DNA from: G965197405 sp965197405
GTDB lineage: Bacteria > Chloroflexota > Dehalococcoidia > Lucifugimonadales > JAGWBF01
DNA length: 64,000 nt
Reading direction: 5' to 3'
NCBI GenBank assembly: GCA_965197405.1
Contig: OZ240206.1
Location: forward strand, 434,001 to 498,000
The translations under genes and the position numbers were made by a program. This document shows positions 51,265-59,667 of this stretch, one piece after another (the stretch's first letter is position 1; the number at the start of each line of letters is the position of its first letter). Under the pieces are notes generated by a model, which worked only from the letters and a program-made list of their open reading frames with translations, did not search any database and was not told the origin of the DNA.

Positions 51265-53190
51265 ATGGCGTATCGTTGGCTGCTCAAGCCGGGACGATTG
51301 GTTTTCATACCGCTGCTGGCAGTCCTGGCAACGCTAGCTGTGGCCTGTGGAGGCGCCGAGACCCCCACCAGTCCTGCCCCACCGGCTACCACCGCCGCCG
51401 AGGCCCCCACCAGTCCTGCCCCACCGGCTACCACCGACGAGACCCCCACCAGTCCTGCGCCAACGGCCACCACTGCCGCCGGGATGCCCACCAGTCCCGC
51501 GCCGACGGCCACTACCGCCGCGCCCGCGCCCCAAGCAACCGCCACCACCCCTGCCGGCCCGGTAGCCACGCCCACGGCAGTCGCACTGCCTACCAGCACG
51601 CCTCCCGCGCCGGAGCTTGGCCTTGAGCCGAAATACGGTGGGATTATCAACATGACCGGCATAGCCAACCCCAGTGGCTGGGACCCCCATGCCCAGGTGC
51701 TCATTGAAGACGCTCACGCGATGAGCAACATGTACAACCAGCTAATCGAATGGGACCCCCACAGTCCCAAAGAGATAATCGGCGACATCGCCAGGTCCTG
51801 GGAGTTGGGCGCCGACGGCCAGTCCTACACCTTCCGCATTCACGAGGGCATCCAGTGGACCGACGGGACTCCCCTCACGATAGATGACGTGGTATTCAGC
51901 ATCAAAAGGGTGGTGGACCCCGATGCTGCCAGGCCCACCATAGGAGTCATCAGGAACTACCTGAGGCCCGAAGGCGTGGAGAAGGTGGACAACGAGACCG
52001 TAACGGTGCGCCTGGATTTCCCCACAGGGGCCTTCATCAAGTTCTTCGCCATGGACAACGTGAAGATGCTGCCTCAACACCACCTGGAGACGGAGGTAGA
52101 CATAGGCATCTACGAGAATATCCTGGGCTCTGGTCCCTTCATGCCCGTGCAGTTCCAGCACGGCACCAGCTACGAGTCCGAGAGGAACCCCAACTACTTC
52201 AAGACCGAAACCCTGGGATACCCCTACTTCGACGGTATAAAGAGCTTCCTCATAACCGATAAGGGCACGGAGATCGCGGCCTACAAGACAGGTCGGGTGA
52301 TGATGGGCATGTCCACCATCAACCACCTGGACGCCGAGGACCTCATAGCGTTGGAGAATGACGAGGACTTCAGCGCCAAGTACGACATCTGGTGGCAGAT
52401 TGGGACCTCGGGCCTGCATCTCCTGCTCAACGCTACGAAGCCCCCCTTTGACAATGCGGACGTCAGGAGGGCCATGTTCCTGGCCATGGACCGCCATGAG
52501 ATTACCGACGGCTTTGGGCTGGGAAGGTTTGAAATCGGCGCCCCGATGTCCGTGATCAATCCCTTCCATCTTCCCAAGGAGGAGTTGCTACAGTTCCCCG
52601 GGTACAGGCAACAGGACGGCGAGAAGCACCCCGAGGATATAGCTGAAGCGGTGCGTTTGCTCAATAACCTGGGTTACACGGAAGACAACCCGCTCAAGTT
52701 CAGCATGATCGCCCCTCTCGTAATAGAGCTTCCCGACGTGTCCCAGGTCATGCAGGACCAATACCAGAGATTCCTGCCCGTCGAGATACAGCTAATCCCT
52801 CTGGAAATCGCCGCCTCGATCAATGCGGCGGTTGAGCGGAGCTACGACTCGATGGCCCTGGGCGTCGCGAGTATGATCAACGACCCTGACGACCGCTTCA
52901 ACCAGGCCTATCTGCCGGTGGACAGGAACTTCACCAGCTGGCACGACCCCGAGGTTGACGCCATCTTCGCTCAGCAGCAGCGGGAGCCGGACATTGAAAA
53001 GCGCAGAGACCTGTCCTATGAGATGCAGCGCAAGATACTCACTGGGTCGCCCGCGATCATCGAGTTCTTCTGGAAGAGCTATGGCTCGCTGGTGAACAAG
53101 AGAATAAAGACCAGGGAAGGACACTACGTGCAGCCGGCGAGCACGTTCCTTGCCACCAAGCACGAGCACGAGTGGCTGGAGCCTGAATAG
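51265..53190 (+). CDS. ABC transporter solute-binding lipoprotein, family 5 (peptide/nickel/opine type)
   Basis: 641 aa, ATG with GGGAGG. Signal peptide RLVFIPLLAVLATLAVAC with lipid-attachment Cys28. Residues 34-88 hold four Pro/Thr-rich units (PTSPAPPATTAAEA and variants), a surface linker. The family 5 body starts near 120: GGIINMTGIANPSGWDPH, GADGQSYTFRIHEGIQWTDG in parts, LTIDDVVFSIKRVVDP, NADVRRAMFLAMDRHEI, LNNLGYTEDNPLKF. It captures an oligopeptide-like ligand outside the membrane. It is about 7 kb from the dppBC-like permeases and has no ATPase beside it. Confidence 0.9.
   Translation: MAYRWLLKPGRLVFIPLLAVLATLAVACGGAETPTSPAPPATTAAEAPTSPAPPATTDETPTSPAPTATTAAGMPTSPAPTATTAAPAPQATATTPAGPVATPTAVALPTSTPPAPELGLEPKYGGIINMTGIANPSGWDPHAQVLIEDAHAMSNMYNQLIEWDPHSPKEIIGDIARSWELGADGQSYTFRIHEGIQWTDGTPLTIDDVVFSIKRVVDPDAARPTIGVIRNYLRPEGVEKVDNETVTVRLDFPTGAFIKFFAMDNVKMLPQHHLETEVDIGIYENILGSGPFMPVQFQHGTSYESERNPNYFKTETLGYPYFDGIKSFLITDKGTEIAAYKTGRVMMGMSTINHLDAEDLIALENDEDFSAKYDIWWQIGTSGLHLLLNATKPPFDNADVRRAMFLAMDRHEITDGFGLGRFEIGAPMSVINPFHLPKEELLQFPGYRQQDGEKHPEDIAEAVRLLNNLGYTEDNPLKFSMIAPLVIELPDVSQVMQDQYQRFLPVEIQLIPLEIAASINAAVERSYDSMALGVASMINDPDDRFNQAYLPVDRNFTSWHDPEVDAIFAQQQREPDIEKRRDLSYEMQRKILTGSPAIIEFFWKSYGSLVNKRIKTREGHYVQPASTFLATKHEHEWLEPE
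51364..51528 (+). repeat. Tandem Pro/Thr-rich coding repeats in the lipoprotein linker
   Basis: Four units of 42, 39, 42 and 42 bp code for PTSPAPPATTAAEA, PTSPAPPATTDET, PTSPAPTATTAAGM and PTSPAPTATTAAPA. Such repeats can change in number by slippage. Confidence 0.85.
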
Positions 53191-53244
53191 CACCTCAGTG
53201 GTCAGTGGCTAGTGTCAGTGACCAGTGGTTAGTGGCTAGTAGAT

Positions 53245-53304
53245 AGTGATTAGTGGATAGGGCCGGTCCACGAGGGCAGTGGACAAAGCCGGCCACTAAT
53301 CACT
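53245..53304. terminator. Large hairpin after the lipoprotein gene
   Basis: AGTGATTAGTGG (53245-53256) pairs with CCACTAATCACT (53293-53304), with a nested GGTCCAC/GTGGAC stem inside. It is surrounded by a run of imperfect short units (CAGTGGTCAGTGGCTAGTG, CCACTGAATCACTAATCA). It may end the transcript. Confidence 0.55.
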
Positions 53305-53415
53305 GACCACCAGCCACTGAATCACTAATCATTGACTAGATTCCCTATCCCAATTACAATGCGAACCACTGACCGCGCACGCGCGTGCCGCATCTTAGGT
53401 GACGAGGGGGCTCCC

Positions 53416-54186
53416 ATGGGGTATGAGACCATTCTGGTATCCAAATCGGATGGAGTAGCTGTACTCACTCTGAACCGTCCCGAGGTCCTTAACGCCATGA
53501 ACTTCCAGCTGGTGACAGAGCTGGACCAGGCTATTACGGAGGCGGAACAGGACGACGACATACTGGCTATAATCCTGACCGGCATGGGAGACCGGGCCTT
53601 CACAGCCGGCGGCGACATCCACGAGCAACGAAAAGACGCCCAGGAGCTTTCTCCGGAGGATGACCAGAGACGCAGGGGCATACGGTCCGATTATAGCTGG
53701 CACGTGGCCGCCTGTAGCAAGCCGACCATAGGCGCTCTCAACGGCCTAGCCTACGGGGGCGGCAGTGTCCTCGCCTCTTCTCTGGACATGCGCGTGGGAT
53801 GCGAGAGGAGCAACTTTCGCTTTCTGGCCGCCTCTTACGGCCGGCTGAACAGCACCTGGACTCTGGCCCACCAGATAGGCTGGCCTATGGCCAAGGAGCT
53901 ACTGTTCACCGGAAGAGTGGTGGAAGCTGAGGAGGCTTACCGTCTCGGACTGCTCAACCACCTGGTTCCCGCAGAGGATCTGATGGACAAAGCTATGGAG
54001 ATAGCTTCCACCATAGCGAAGAACCATCCCGATTCCGTGAAAGGCGTCAAGCGTCTTCTCGTTGACTACATAGGCTTGAAGTGGCAGGAGATGTGGGAGA
54101 TGGAGCGGGACTATCTGAGCACCCAGGTGAGGTCGCCGGGGGTAGAGCAAGCCTTCAGAGAGTTCATAGAGAGAAGGGGGCGCTAG
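53416..54186 (+). CDS. Crotonase-family protein lacking both catalytic glutamates
   Basis: 256 aa from the ATG at 53416 (GAGGGGG upstream). ILVSKSDGVAVLTLNRPEVLNAM and DRAFTAGGDIHEQRK are typical, but the first glutamate position reads GGGSVLASS and the second FRFLAASYGRL, so neither acid is present. It is unlikely to be a hydratase and may be an isomerase-like or non-catalytic relative. It follows the lipoprotein gene but has a separate repeat-rich gap in front. Confidence 0.82.
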   Translation: MGYETILVSKSDGVAVLTLNRPEVLNAMNFQLVTELDQAITEAEQDDDILAIILTGMGDRAFTAGGDIHEQRKDAQELSPEDDQRRRGIRSDYSWHVAACSKPTIGALNGLAYGGGSVLASSLDMRVGCERSNFRFLAASYGRLNSTWTLAHQIGWPMAKELLFTGRVVEAEEAYRLGLLNHLVPAEDLMDKAMEIASTIAKNHPDSVKGVKRLLVDYIGLKWQEMWEMERDYLSTQVRSPGVEQAFREFIERRGR

Positions 54187-54519
54187 GTACGTCCGCTCTT
54201 AGGGCCACATGCTTATCGCGGTCCCACCGCGCAGGCGGGTGTCCCCCGATTATGACGTCACGCTTCGCCACGGCGGAATGAAGCTGAACGTGTTGCCCTT
54301 GCCTTCTCGACCTCCACCAGGACTTCACCGCTCCCGGGACTCTGATTCTACAAGGTCCTGGGCCTTTTCCCCATCCTACACGCTGCGTTGACAAGGAAAG
54401 TGGTCTGTATTACAATGACCTTGCTTTCCTCTCTGTCCACAAGAAAGAGGACTACGTTCCTATTAAGCCTATATACTGGCCCAAGACAGATATTAGAGAA
54501 TGGAAAGGAGGGCAGTTAG
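54187..54519. other. 333-bp gap with a strong promoter
   Basis: Apart from the promoter at 54388-54416 no feature is seen; ORFs here are short and unconvincing. Confidence 0.6.
54388..54416 (+). promoter_or_regulatory. Promoter of the DUF1800-DUF1501 operon
   Basis: Perfect TTGACA (54388-54393), 17-bp spacer, TACAAT (54411-54416). The best promoter match in the window; leader of about 95 bases. Confidence 0.7.
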
Positions 54520-55932
54520 ATGTCCGATAAAGATATAGACCTGATGGCCCATCTGATGCGCCGGGCCGGCTTCGGGGCTACCCGGGATGAGATAGAGGAG
54601 CGGGTAGCCAAAGGCTATGAAGCCACCGTGGAAGAGCTGGTGGACCCGGACAGGTTCAACATCCCCAAGATAGATACGGACATCCTGTTCAGGTACTTCC
54701 CGACTACGGAGCTCCCCGCAGCCCCCTTCGACGGCAGGGCCAACTGGATGTACCGCATGATAAATAGCCAGCGCCCTCTGGAGGAGAAGGTATCCCTCTT
54801 CTGGCATCACCTGTTCGCCACCGGCACCTCCAAGCTGGATAACCCTGCCGAGATGATACGCCAAATAGATATGTTCCGCAGGTGCGGAATGGGCAGCTAC
54901 CGGGACTTGCTGCTGGAACTGGCGAAGGACCCGGCGATGATCTACTGGCTGGACAACAACCAGAACCACAAGGACGCTCCCAACGAGAACTGGGGCAGGG
55001 AGCTGCTGGAACTCTTCTCGATGGGCGTGGGCAACTACACCGAAAAGGATGTCTACGAGTGCTCCAGGGCCTTCACCGGCTGGACCATAGCGTCAAAGAT
55101 ACCGCGCGTCCCTCACGGCCCCTTCTACTGGAACTTCGAGTACAGGGCTGACGACCACGACGACACGGAGAAGACTTTCCTTGGCCATCGCGGGCGCTTC
55201 GACGGGGACGATATTATAGACATAATAGTGCGCCAGCCTGCCACGACCCGGTTTGTTACCAGGCACCTGTACAATTTCTTCGTAGCCGACGAGCCCCAGG
55301 TGCCGGCCTGGCAGATCACATCTCCCCGCGACCCGGCGGCGATCAACATCATAGGTGACGCTTTTGTAAACTCCGGCTACAGCATACGCTCCACGCTGCG
55401 AGCGCTGTTCAACTCCGATTTCTTCAAGGCGGAGTCGGTACGGTGGGCCAAGGTAAAGAGCCCCACCGAGGTCGTCGTTGGCACGATGCGGCTGGTGGGC
55501 GATTTCCAGTTCCCCAAACCCGGCCTACAGCCCATAGGAGAAGAGCCGGGGTACCAGGGACAGGAGCTTATCAACCCGCCCAGCGTGGAGGGATGGCACA
55601 CCGGAGCGGAGTGGATAGACAGCGGCGCGCTGGTGAGGCGCATCAACTTTAGCGCAGACCGGGTATCCAACACCGATATGCCGGGGGTCCAGTCCATCAT
55701 TCGCAGGGTCAAGGCCCAGGGCGCTTTGCCCCCAACGGACTTCGTGAATAGCTGCCTGGACCTGATCGGGCCTCTGGAAGTTGGCGAGAGGACCCGCCAG
55801 GAGTTGGTAGCCCAGGCTGAACAGGGTGGAGACGTGCGCTGGGACACCGAAGAATCATCCAGCACCTCGACCCGGAGGGTGGGAGACATGCTCGCCCTCA
55901 TAGTCGCCTCGCGAGAGTACCAGTTCACCTAG
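54520..55932 (+). CDS. DUF1800 family protein
   Basis: 470 aa, ATG with AAAGGAGG. Typical DUF1800 segments are LMRRAGFGATRDEIE, PLEEKVSLFWHHLFATG, NENWGRELLELFSMGVGNYTE in parts, FTGWTI, and RFVTRHLYNFFVADEP. The family is usually coded next to DUF1501 as here, often in secreted-protein loci of environmental bacteria, with no known biochemistry. No signal peptide at the start. Confidence 0.88.
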   Translation: MSDKDIDLMAHLMRRAGFGATRDEIEERVAKGYEATVEELVDPDRFNIPKIDTDILFRYFPTTELPAAPFDGRANWMYRMINSQRPLEEKVSLFWHHLFATGTSKLDNPAEMIRQIDMFRRCGMGSYRDLLLELAKDPAMIYWLDNNQNHKDAPNENWGRELLELFSMGVGNYTEKDVYECSRAFTGWTIASKIPRVPHGPFYWNFEYRADDHDDTEKTFLGHRGRFDGDDIIDIIVRQPATTRFVTRHLYNFFVADEPQVPAWQITSPRDPAAINIIGDAFVNSGYSIRSTLRALFNSDFFKAESVRWAKVKSPTEVVVGTMRLVGDFQFPKPGLQPIGEEPGYQGQELINPPSVEGWHTGAEWIDSGALVRRINFSADRVSNTDMPGVQSIIRRVKAQGALPPTDFVNSCLDLIGPLEVGERTRQELVAQAEQGGDVRWDTEESSSTSTRRVGDMLALIVASREYQFT

Positions 55933-55957
55933 AAGGTAAAGAAAGGAGGATAGCACA

Positions 55958-57088
55958 ATGACATCTAGCAAAAAGGACCCGGTCCTGGTAATACTTCAAC
56001 TGACGGGAGCCAACGACTACCTCAACACGCTTATCCCCTACACCGACCCCCTGTACAGGGACAACCGGCCCACCGTTGGCATCCCGGAGGACCAGGTAAT
56101 ACGCCTGGATGACGAGCTTGGGCTGCACCCGAGCATGGGGCCAATCAAGGAGTTGTGGGACCAGGACAAGGTGGCCTTCCTTCATGGCGTGGGCTATGAG
56201 AACTCGGTCCGCTCTCACTTCCGGGCCATGGACGTCTGGCATACCTGTGAGCCTGACACGGTAGGATCGGAGGGCTGGCTGGGCCGGGCGATCACCCACC
56301 TTGACCCCAACAAGGAGAACGTGCTGACCGCCGTCAACTTTGGCGCCGGCCTTCCCAGGGCCCTCGCCATGCCCGGCGTCTCCGTGGCTTCGGTGGCAGA
56401 CCTCGCCACCTATGGCATACTCACCAGCCTGGAGGAGGACCAGAGAGTCCTGGCTCTGGACAGGTTCGAGCGCATGTACGCCCCAACCATCGGTTCGGGC
56501 TACGTGATGGACTACCTCAGCCAGACCGGTCTGGATGCCCTCAAGGGCGCGGATATTCTCAGGACGGCCCCCGATATGTACTCCTCCACCGTCGAGTACG
56601 CCGCGAATCCCGTAGCCAAGAAGATGAAGGACATAGCTCAGGTGTACCTGGCCGGCTTCGGCACAAAGATTTTCTATACCCAGCACGCCAGCTTCGACAC
56701 CCATGCCAGCCAGCCTGGGCTGCACGCCCAGCTGTGGAAGGATGTCTCCGCAGCCGTATCCGACTTCTACGAGGACCTGAGAGAGCACGACGCGGCCGAC
56801 AACGTGGTGCTGTTCATGTTCACCGAGTTTGGCCGCCGCGTCCACGACAACGGGTCCGGCACCGACCACGGCGCGGGCGGGCTGGCCTTCGCCATCGGCG
56901 ACCCTATCGTGGGAGGCTATCACGGCGAGTACCCCTCCCGGAAATCGGAGGACCTCCAGCAAGGCGACCTGGTCCCCAACCAGGACTTCCGCGGCGTGTA
57001 CTCCACTCTGCTGGAGGACTGGCTTGGACTCGACGCCAAGCCCATTGTCGGAGGCTCCTTCGAGAAAGTGGACTTCATAAAGAAGTAG
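55958..57088 (+). CDS. DUF1501 family protein
   Basis: 376 aa, ATG with AAAGGAGG, 25 bases after the DUF1800 stop. VLVILQLTGANDYLNTLIPY replaces the usual Tat-type leader; then PSMGPIKELWDQDKVAFLHGVGY in parts, SHFRAMDVWHT, FDTHASQPGLH, and FTEFGRRVHDNGSGTDHGAG with sulfatase/phosphatase-like metal ligands. A relative of alkaline-phosphatase-superfamily proteins. Partner of the DUF1800 protein. Confidence 0.88.
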   Translation: MTSSKKDPVLVILQLTGANDYLNTLIPYTDPLYRDNRPTVGIPEDQVIRLDDELGLHPSMGPIKELWDQDKVAFLHGVGYENSVRSHFRAMDVWHTCEPDTVGSEGWLGRAITHLDPNKENVLTAVNFGAGLPRALAMPGVSVASVADLATYGILTSLEEDQRVLALDRFERMYAPTIGSGYVMDYLSQTGLDALKGADILRTAPDMYSSTVEYAANPVAKKMKDIAQVYLAGFGTKIFYTQHASFDTHASQPGLHAQLWKDVSAAVSDFYEDLREHDAADNVVLFMFTEFGRRVHDNGSGTDHGAGGLAFAIGDPIVGGYHGEYPSRKSEDLQQGDLVPNQDFRGVYSTLLEDWLGLDAKPIVGGSFEKVDFIKK

Positions 57089-57139
57089 GGACCGGGACTA
57101 ACAAGGCTCTGCCGATGGGACCGGCGAGGAGTATATCAA

Positions 57140-57170
57140 GGGGAATCGGGGAAGGCTTCCTCGGTTCCCC
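57140..57170 (+). terminator. Terminator of the DUF1800-DUF1501 operon
   Basis: GGGGAATCGGGG (57140-57151), 7-base loop, CCTCGGTTCCCC (57159-57170); 12 pairs with two G-U wobbles. Confidence 0.55.
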
Positions 57171-57319
57171 TCAGCTTAACCACCAGCCCAAAAAGCAGCC
57201 GGAGAGAGTCCCCCTGGCGTAGCCTTCCAGTCCCCAAGATGCACATCCGATAATAAGATGACCCTACTGCTCGGCATCTCTTGGGACTCCGAACGTAGGC
57301 CAAACATAGGGAGGTAAAG

Positions 57320-58321
57320 ATGCTTACAAGACAAGTAGTTGGGCGTGTCTATAACTACGACTACTGCATCGGCAGAGTTGCCCTGCTGGGGCCCGGCTTC
57401 ACATCGCCCCAGGACTTCGCGTTGGGCTCAGGCGGGGGCCTGTACGTTCTGAGCAGGGGCACCGATCTGGGTCCCACCCAGGGAATAACGAAGTGCAATC
57501 TGGACCACGATTTCATCTGGGAAAATCGCGGCGCCGGCTTTGCGGGCGGCCAGTCCCCCTGGCCGGTCTCCATTGACGTTGATGGGGACGAGAATATATA
57601 CGTCTCCGATGACTACGCCAGCCGGATTTTCGTCTTCGACAAAGACGGGGGCCTGGTGAGTAGCTGGGGCACAAAGGGGTCCGGTGACGGGGAGCTCAAC
57701 GGGCCTTCCGGTATCGCCTTCGATAAAGAAGATAACCTGTACGTCGCCGACAGTCTCAACCAGCGAGTCCAGAAATTCAGCAAAGACGGCAAGTTCCTGG
57801 CCAAGTGGGGCTGCGAGGGCAGCGGCGCCGGCGAGTTCAATATGCCCTGGGGAATCTCGGTAGATGGCGAGGGCAATGTATACGTTGCGGACTGGAAGAA
57901 CGACAGGGTCCAGAAATTCTCGCCCGGAGGCGAGTACCTGGCGAGCTTCGGCCGGTCCGGAACGGGGGACGGCGAGCTTCAGCGCCCCACGGGCGTGGCC
58001 ATAGACAACGAGGGGGATGTCTACGTCGCCGACTGGGGCAACGACCGTCTCAACGTCTACGCCAGCGACGGGTCATTCATCACCGCTTTCATGGGGGACG
58101 CGGACAGGCTGTCATCGTGGGGCCAGGAGTACGTGGACGCCAACACAGAAGTCGTGAAAGCGCGCCGAAGGGTTGACCTGACGCCGGAGCAGAGGTTCAA
58201 GAGGCCCATCGCGGTGAACGTGGACGCCGAGGGCAGGATCATGGTGCTTGAGGCGCAGCGCGCTCGCATCCAGATTTACGTCAAGGAGCGGGACTTCGTG
58301 GACGCAGCCATTAACCTGTAA
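57320..58321 (+). CDS. NHL-repeat beta-propeller protein
   Basis: 333 aa, ATG with GGGAGG. Repeats of the type VSIDVDGDENIYVSD, GIAFDKEDNLYVADSLNQRVQKF, GISVDGEGNVYVADWKNDRVQKF and GVAIDNEGDVYVADWGNDRLNVY are seen about every 47 residues, giving a six-bladed propeller. Such proteins serve as lactonase-like enzymes or binding scaffolds. No signal peptide. Ends near a strong terminator. Confidence 0.88.
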   Translation: MLTRQVVGRVYNYDYCIGRVALLGPGFTSPQDFALGSGGGLYVLSRGTDLGPTQGITKCNLDHDFIWENRGAGFAGGQSPWPVSIDVDGDENIYVSDDYASRIFVFDKDGGLVSSWGTKGSGDGELNGPSGIAFDKEDNLYVADSLNQRVQKFSKDGKFLAKWGCEGSGAGEFNMPWGISVDGEGNVYVADWKNDRVQKFSPGGEYLASFGRSGTGDGELQRPTGVAIDNEGDVYVADWGNDRLNVYASDGSFITAFMGDADRLSSWGQEYVDANTEVVKARRRVDLTPEQRFKRPIAVNVDAEGRIMVLEAQRARIQIYVKERDFVDAAINL

Positions 58322-58379
58322 GCCGGCCCTGTCCCTACACGGGCACACTAGAGTTAACGGCTGGGTAGGTCTGCAACAA

Positions 58380-58418
58380 AAGCACCGGGCGGGATGCGCT
58401 TCTCCTCGTCCGGTGCTT
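58380..58418 (+). terminator. Rho-independent terminator of the NHL gene
   Basis: AAGCACCGG (58380-58388), loop of 21 bases, CCGGTGCTT (58410-58418), then CTTATTT. Confidence 0.75.
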
Positions 58419-58449
58419 CTTATTTGGTAATTATCCCCTTGACATCAAG

Positions 58450-58755
58450 TCAAATCACTTGAAGTGTCCTCAGTGGACGCGGGTATTTGGGGAGTTCCTC
58501 GCCCTCTAATGTCTCGTTTGCAGGTCGTATACGTCTGACCTCAGCTATCGTCACTGTTGACGTATAGATTTTGAATTTACCGCTCCGTGCGTCTGTAAAC
58601 AGTAGCTCGGTGATTTCATAGCGCGGGCGACCATCGGCGGATGGAAGCGATTCTTTCTTAACGTGTGCTAAGAATACCGAAAAGTCAAAGTATGGATTGA
58701 TTAGTGGTGGAGTCGGATCTAGTTCAAAACTCTGCTGCCCCTGGATATTAGCCAT
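58450..58755 (-). pseudogene. Truncated PIN-domain gene
   Basis: 101 residues. The ATG at 58755 overlaps the stop of the upstream gene as ATGGCTAA, so translation is coupled. NPYFDFSVFLAHVKKES and LLFTDARSGKFKIYTSTVTIAEVRR are the first half of a PIN nuclease: the first acidic residue of the active site (FDFS) and the glutamate in TIAEVRR are kept. The later conserved acids are absent, because the frame ends with TGA soon after LPKYPRPLRTLQVI. PIN proteins are about 135-160 aa, so this is probably decayed or cut by a rearrangement, though an expressed short form cannot be excluded. Confidence 0.7.
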
Positions 58756-59548
58756 CACGTAGGCTTCTGACATAGTCCTCAGTAGACAGGTCCCCGGTAA
58801 TATCAGGAACAATCCCGAGCATCTTTTCGGGAGAAGGCAACTCATGCTCTAGTTTCAAGAACCGGATAGGCTTATTTACAGCCACACTGATTGCCTCACC
58901 CTTGGCGTTATAGGAGATAAGACCGGACACGGCGACTCTGCGTCGGTCCTGAGCAGCCTGAAAGACATCATCTTCTAGCTGTTCAGATAGGTTGCAACGG
59001 ATGGATTTGCCAGTGATTGCGTGGCAGAGGTTGAAGCGGCGACTCCTCCGGTGAATGGAAACCAACTCAATCGTGCCTTCGATAGACCCAAAAGCCTTCT
59101 GGTGTGTGCCAACTAATTCTTGGAGGATCTGGGTCTCCTTCCTTGTGATTTCAGCGGCCTGGTTGCTATCGGTGTCCGTAAAATCCAAGCCGGACACACC
59201 TTGACGAATCAGAGAGCGTGCAAGTTGTCGGATTGTTGCCATATCATCGGCCGTGAACCATTGGGGAGTGATTCCTTCCCGAGCAATACGTTCAATCCCA
59301 GATACATAGTTATGATGGACCAGCCTGGAGTAATCTTCATCTCCCCTCACCACGACGGTATCCAGTTCTGCAACGGTGCCGCCAACACCTAGCCCCGATA
59401 TGACCCATTGCAACGTTCCTCGTCTATCCGACGAACTCCGGCGGTCCAAGTCGTGGAGAACACGAAGGGTATTATTGATAGCAGAGACAAAAGTCTCTGC
59501 CGGGATTTCCCCCAAGTTGCCCTGTACTCTTATCCTTAGCTTTCCCAC
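58748..59548 (-). CDS. Hypothetical protein coupled to a PIN-domain gene
   Basis: 266 aa, GTG start without a strong ribosome site. No family is recognised. N-terminal KLRIRVQGNLGEIPAETFVSAINNTLRVL, a middle helix ITRKETQILQELVGTHQKAFG, and a C-terminal beta-rich part (SIEGTIELVSIHRRSRRFNLCHAITG in parts, VAVSGLISYNAKGEAISV). The gene stands upstream of, and overlaps, a truncated PIN gene, as antitoxin-toxin pairs do, but it is much larger than typical antitoxins. Its codons appear richer in A+T than the neighbouring trxB, suggesting a different origin. Confidence 0.6.
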   Translation of the reverse strand: MGKLRIRVQGNLGEIPAETFVSAINNTLRVLHDLDRRSSSDRRGTLQWVISGLGVGGTVAELDTVVVRGDEDYSRLVHHNYVSGIERIAREGITPQWFTADDMATIRQLARSLIRQGVSGLDFTDTDSNQAAEITRKETQILQELVGTHQKAFGSIEGTIELVSIHRRSRRFNLCHAITGKSIRCNLSEQLEDDVFQAAQDRRRVAVSGLISYNAKGEAISVAVNKPIRFLKLEHELPSPEKMLGIVPDITGDLSTEDYVRSLRDG

Positions 59549-59587
59549 TTGCCCTGCCCGGAACTATTGGAGTGCTGTTGAAATATC

Positions 59588-59641
59588 GTTAGGGGGTTGC
59601 TGTACTGGACTCGTCTATGACCCAGTAAACAACCCCCTAAC
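59588..59641. terminator. Long inverted repeat between trxB and the hypothetical gene
   Basis: GTTAGGGGGTTG (59588-59599) pairs perfectly with CAACCCCCTAAC (59630-59641); a second inner stem TACTGG/CCAGTA follows. It lies just after the trxB stop on the minus strand, so it likely terminates that operon. Confidence 0.7.
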
Positions 59642-59667
59642 ACGCAAGGTTCAAAGTAAGGCTGCCG

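Noticed and set aside
58450..58452. TGA in the PIN gene as a selenocysteine codon
   Set aside because: PIN domains have no selenocysteine site and only a few codons follow before another stop.
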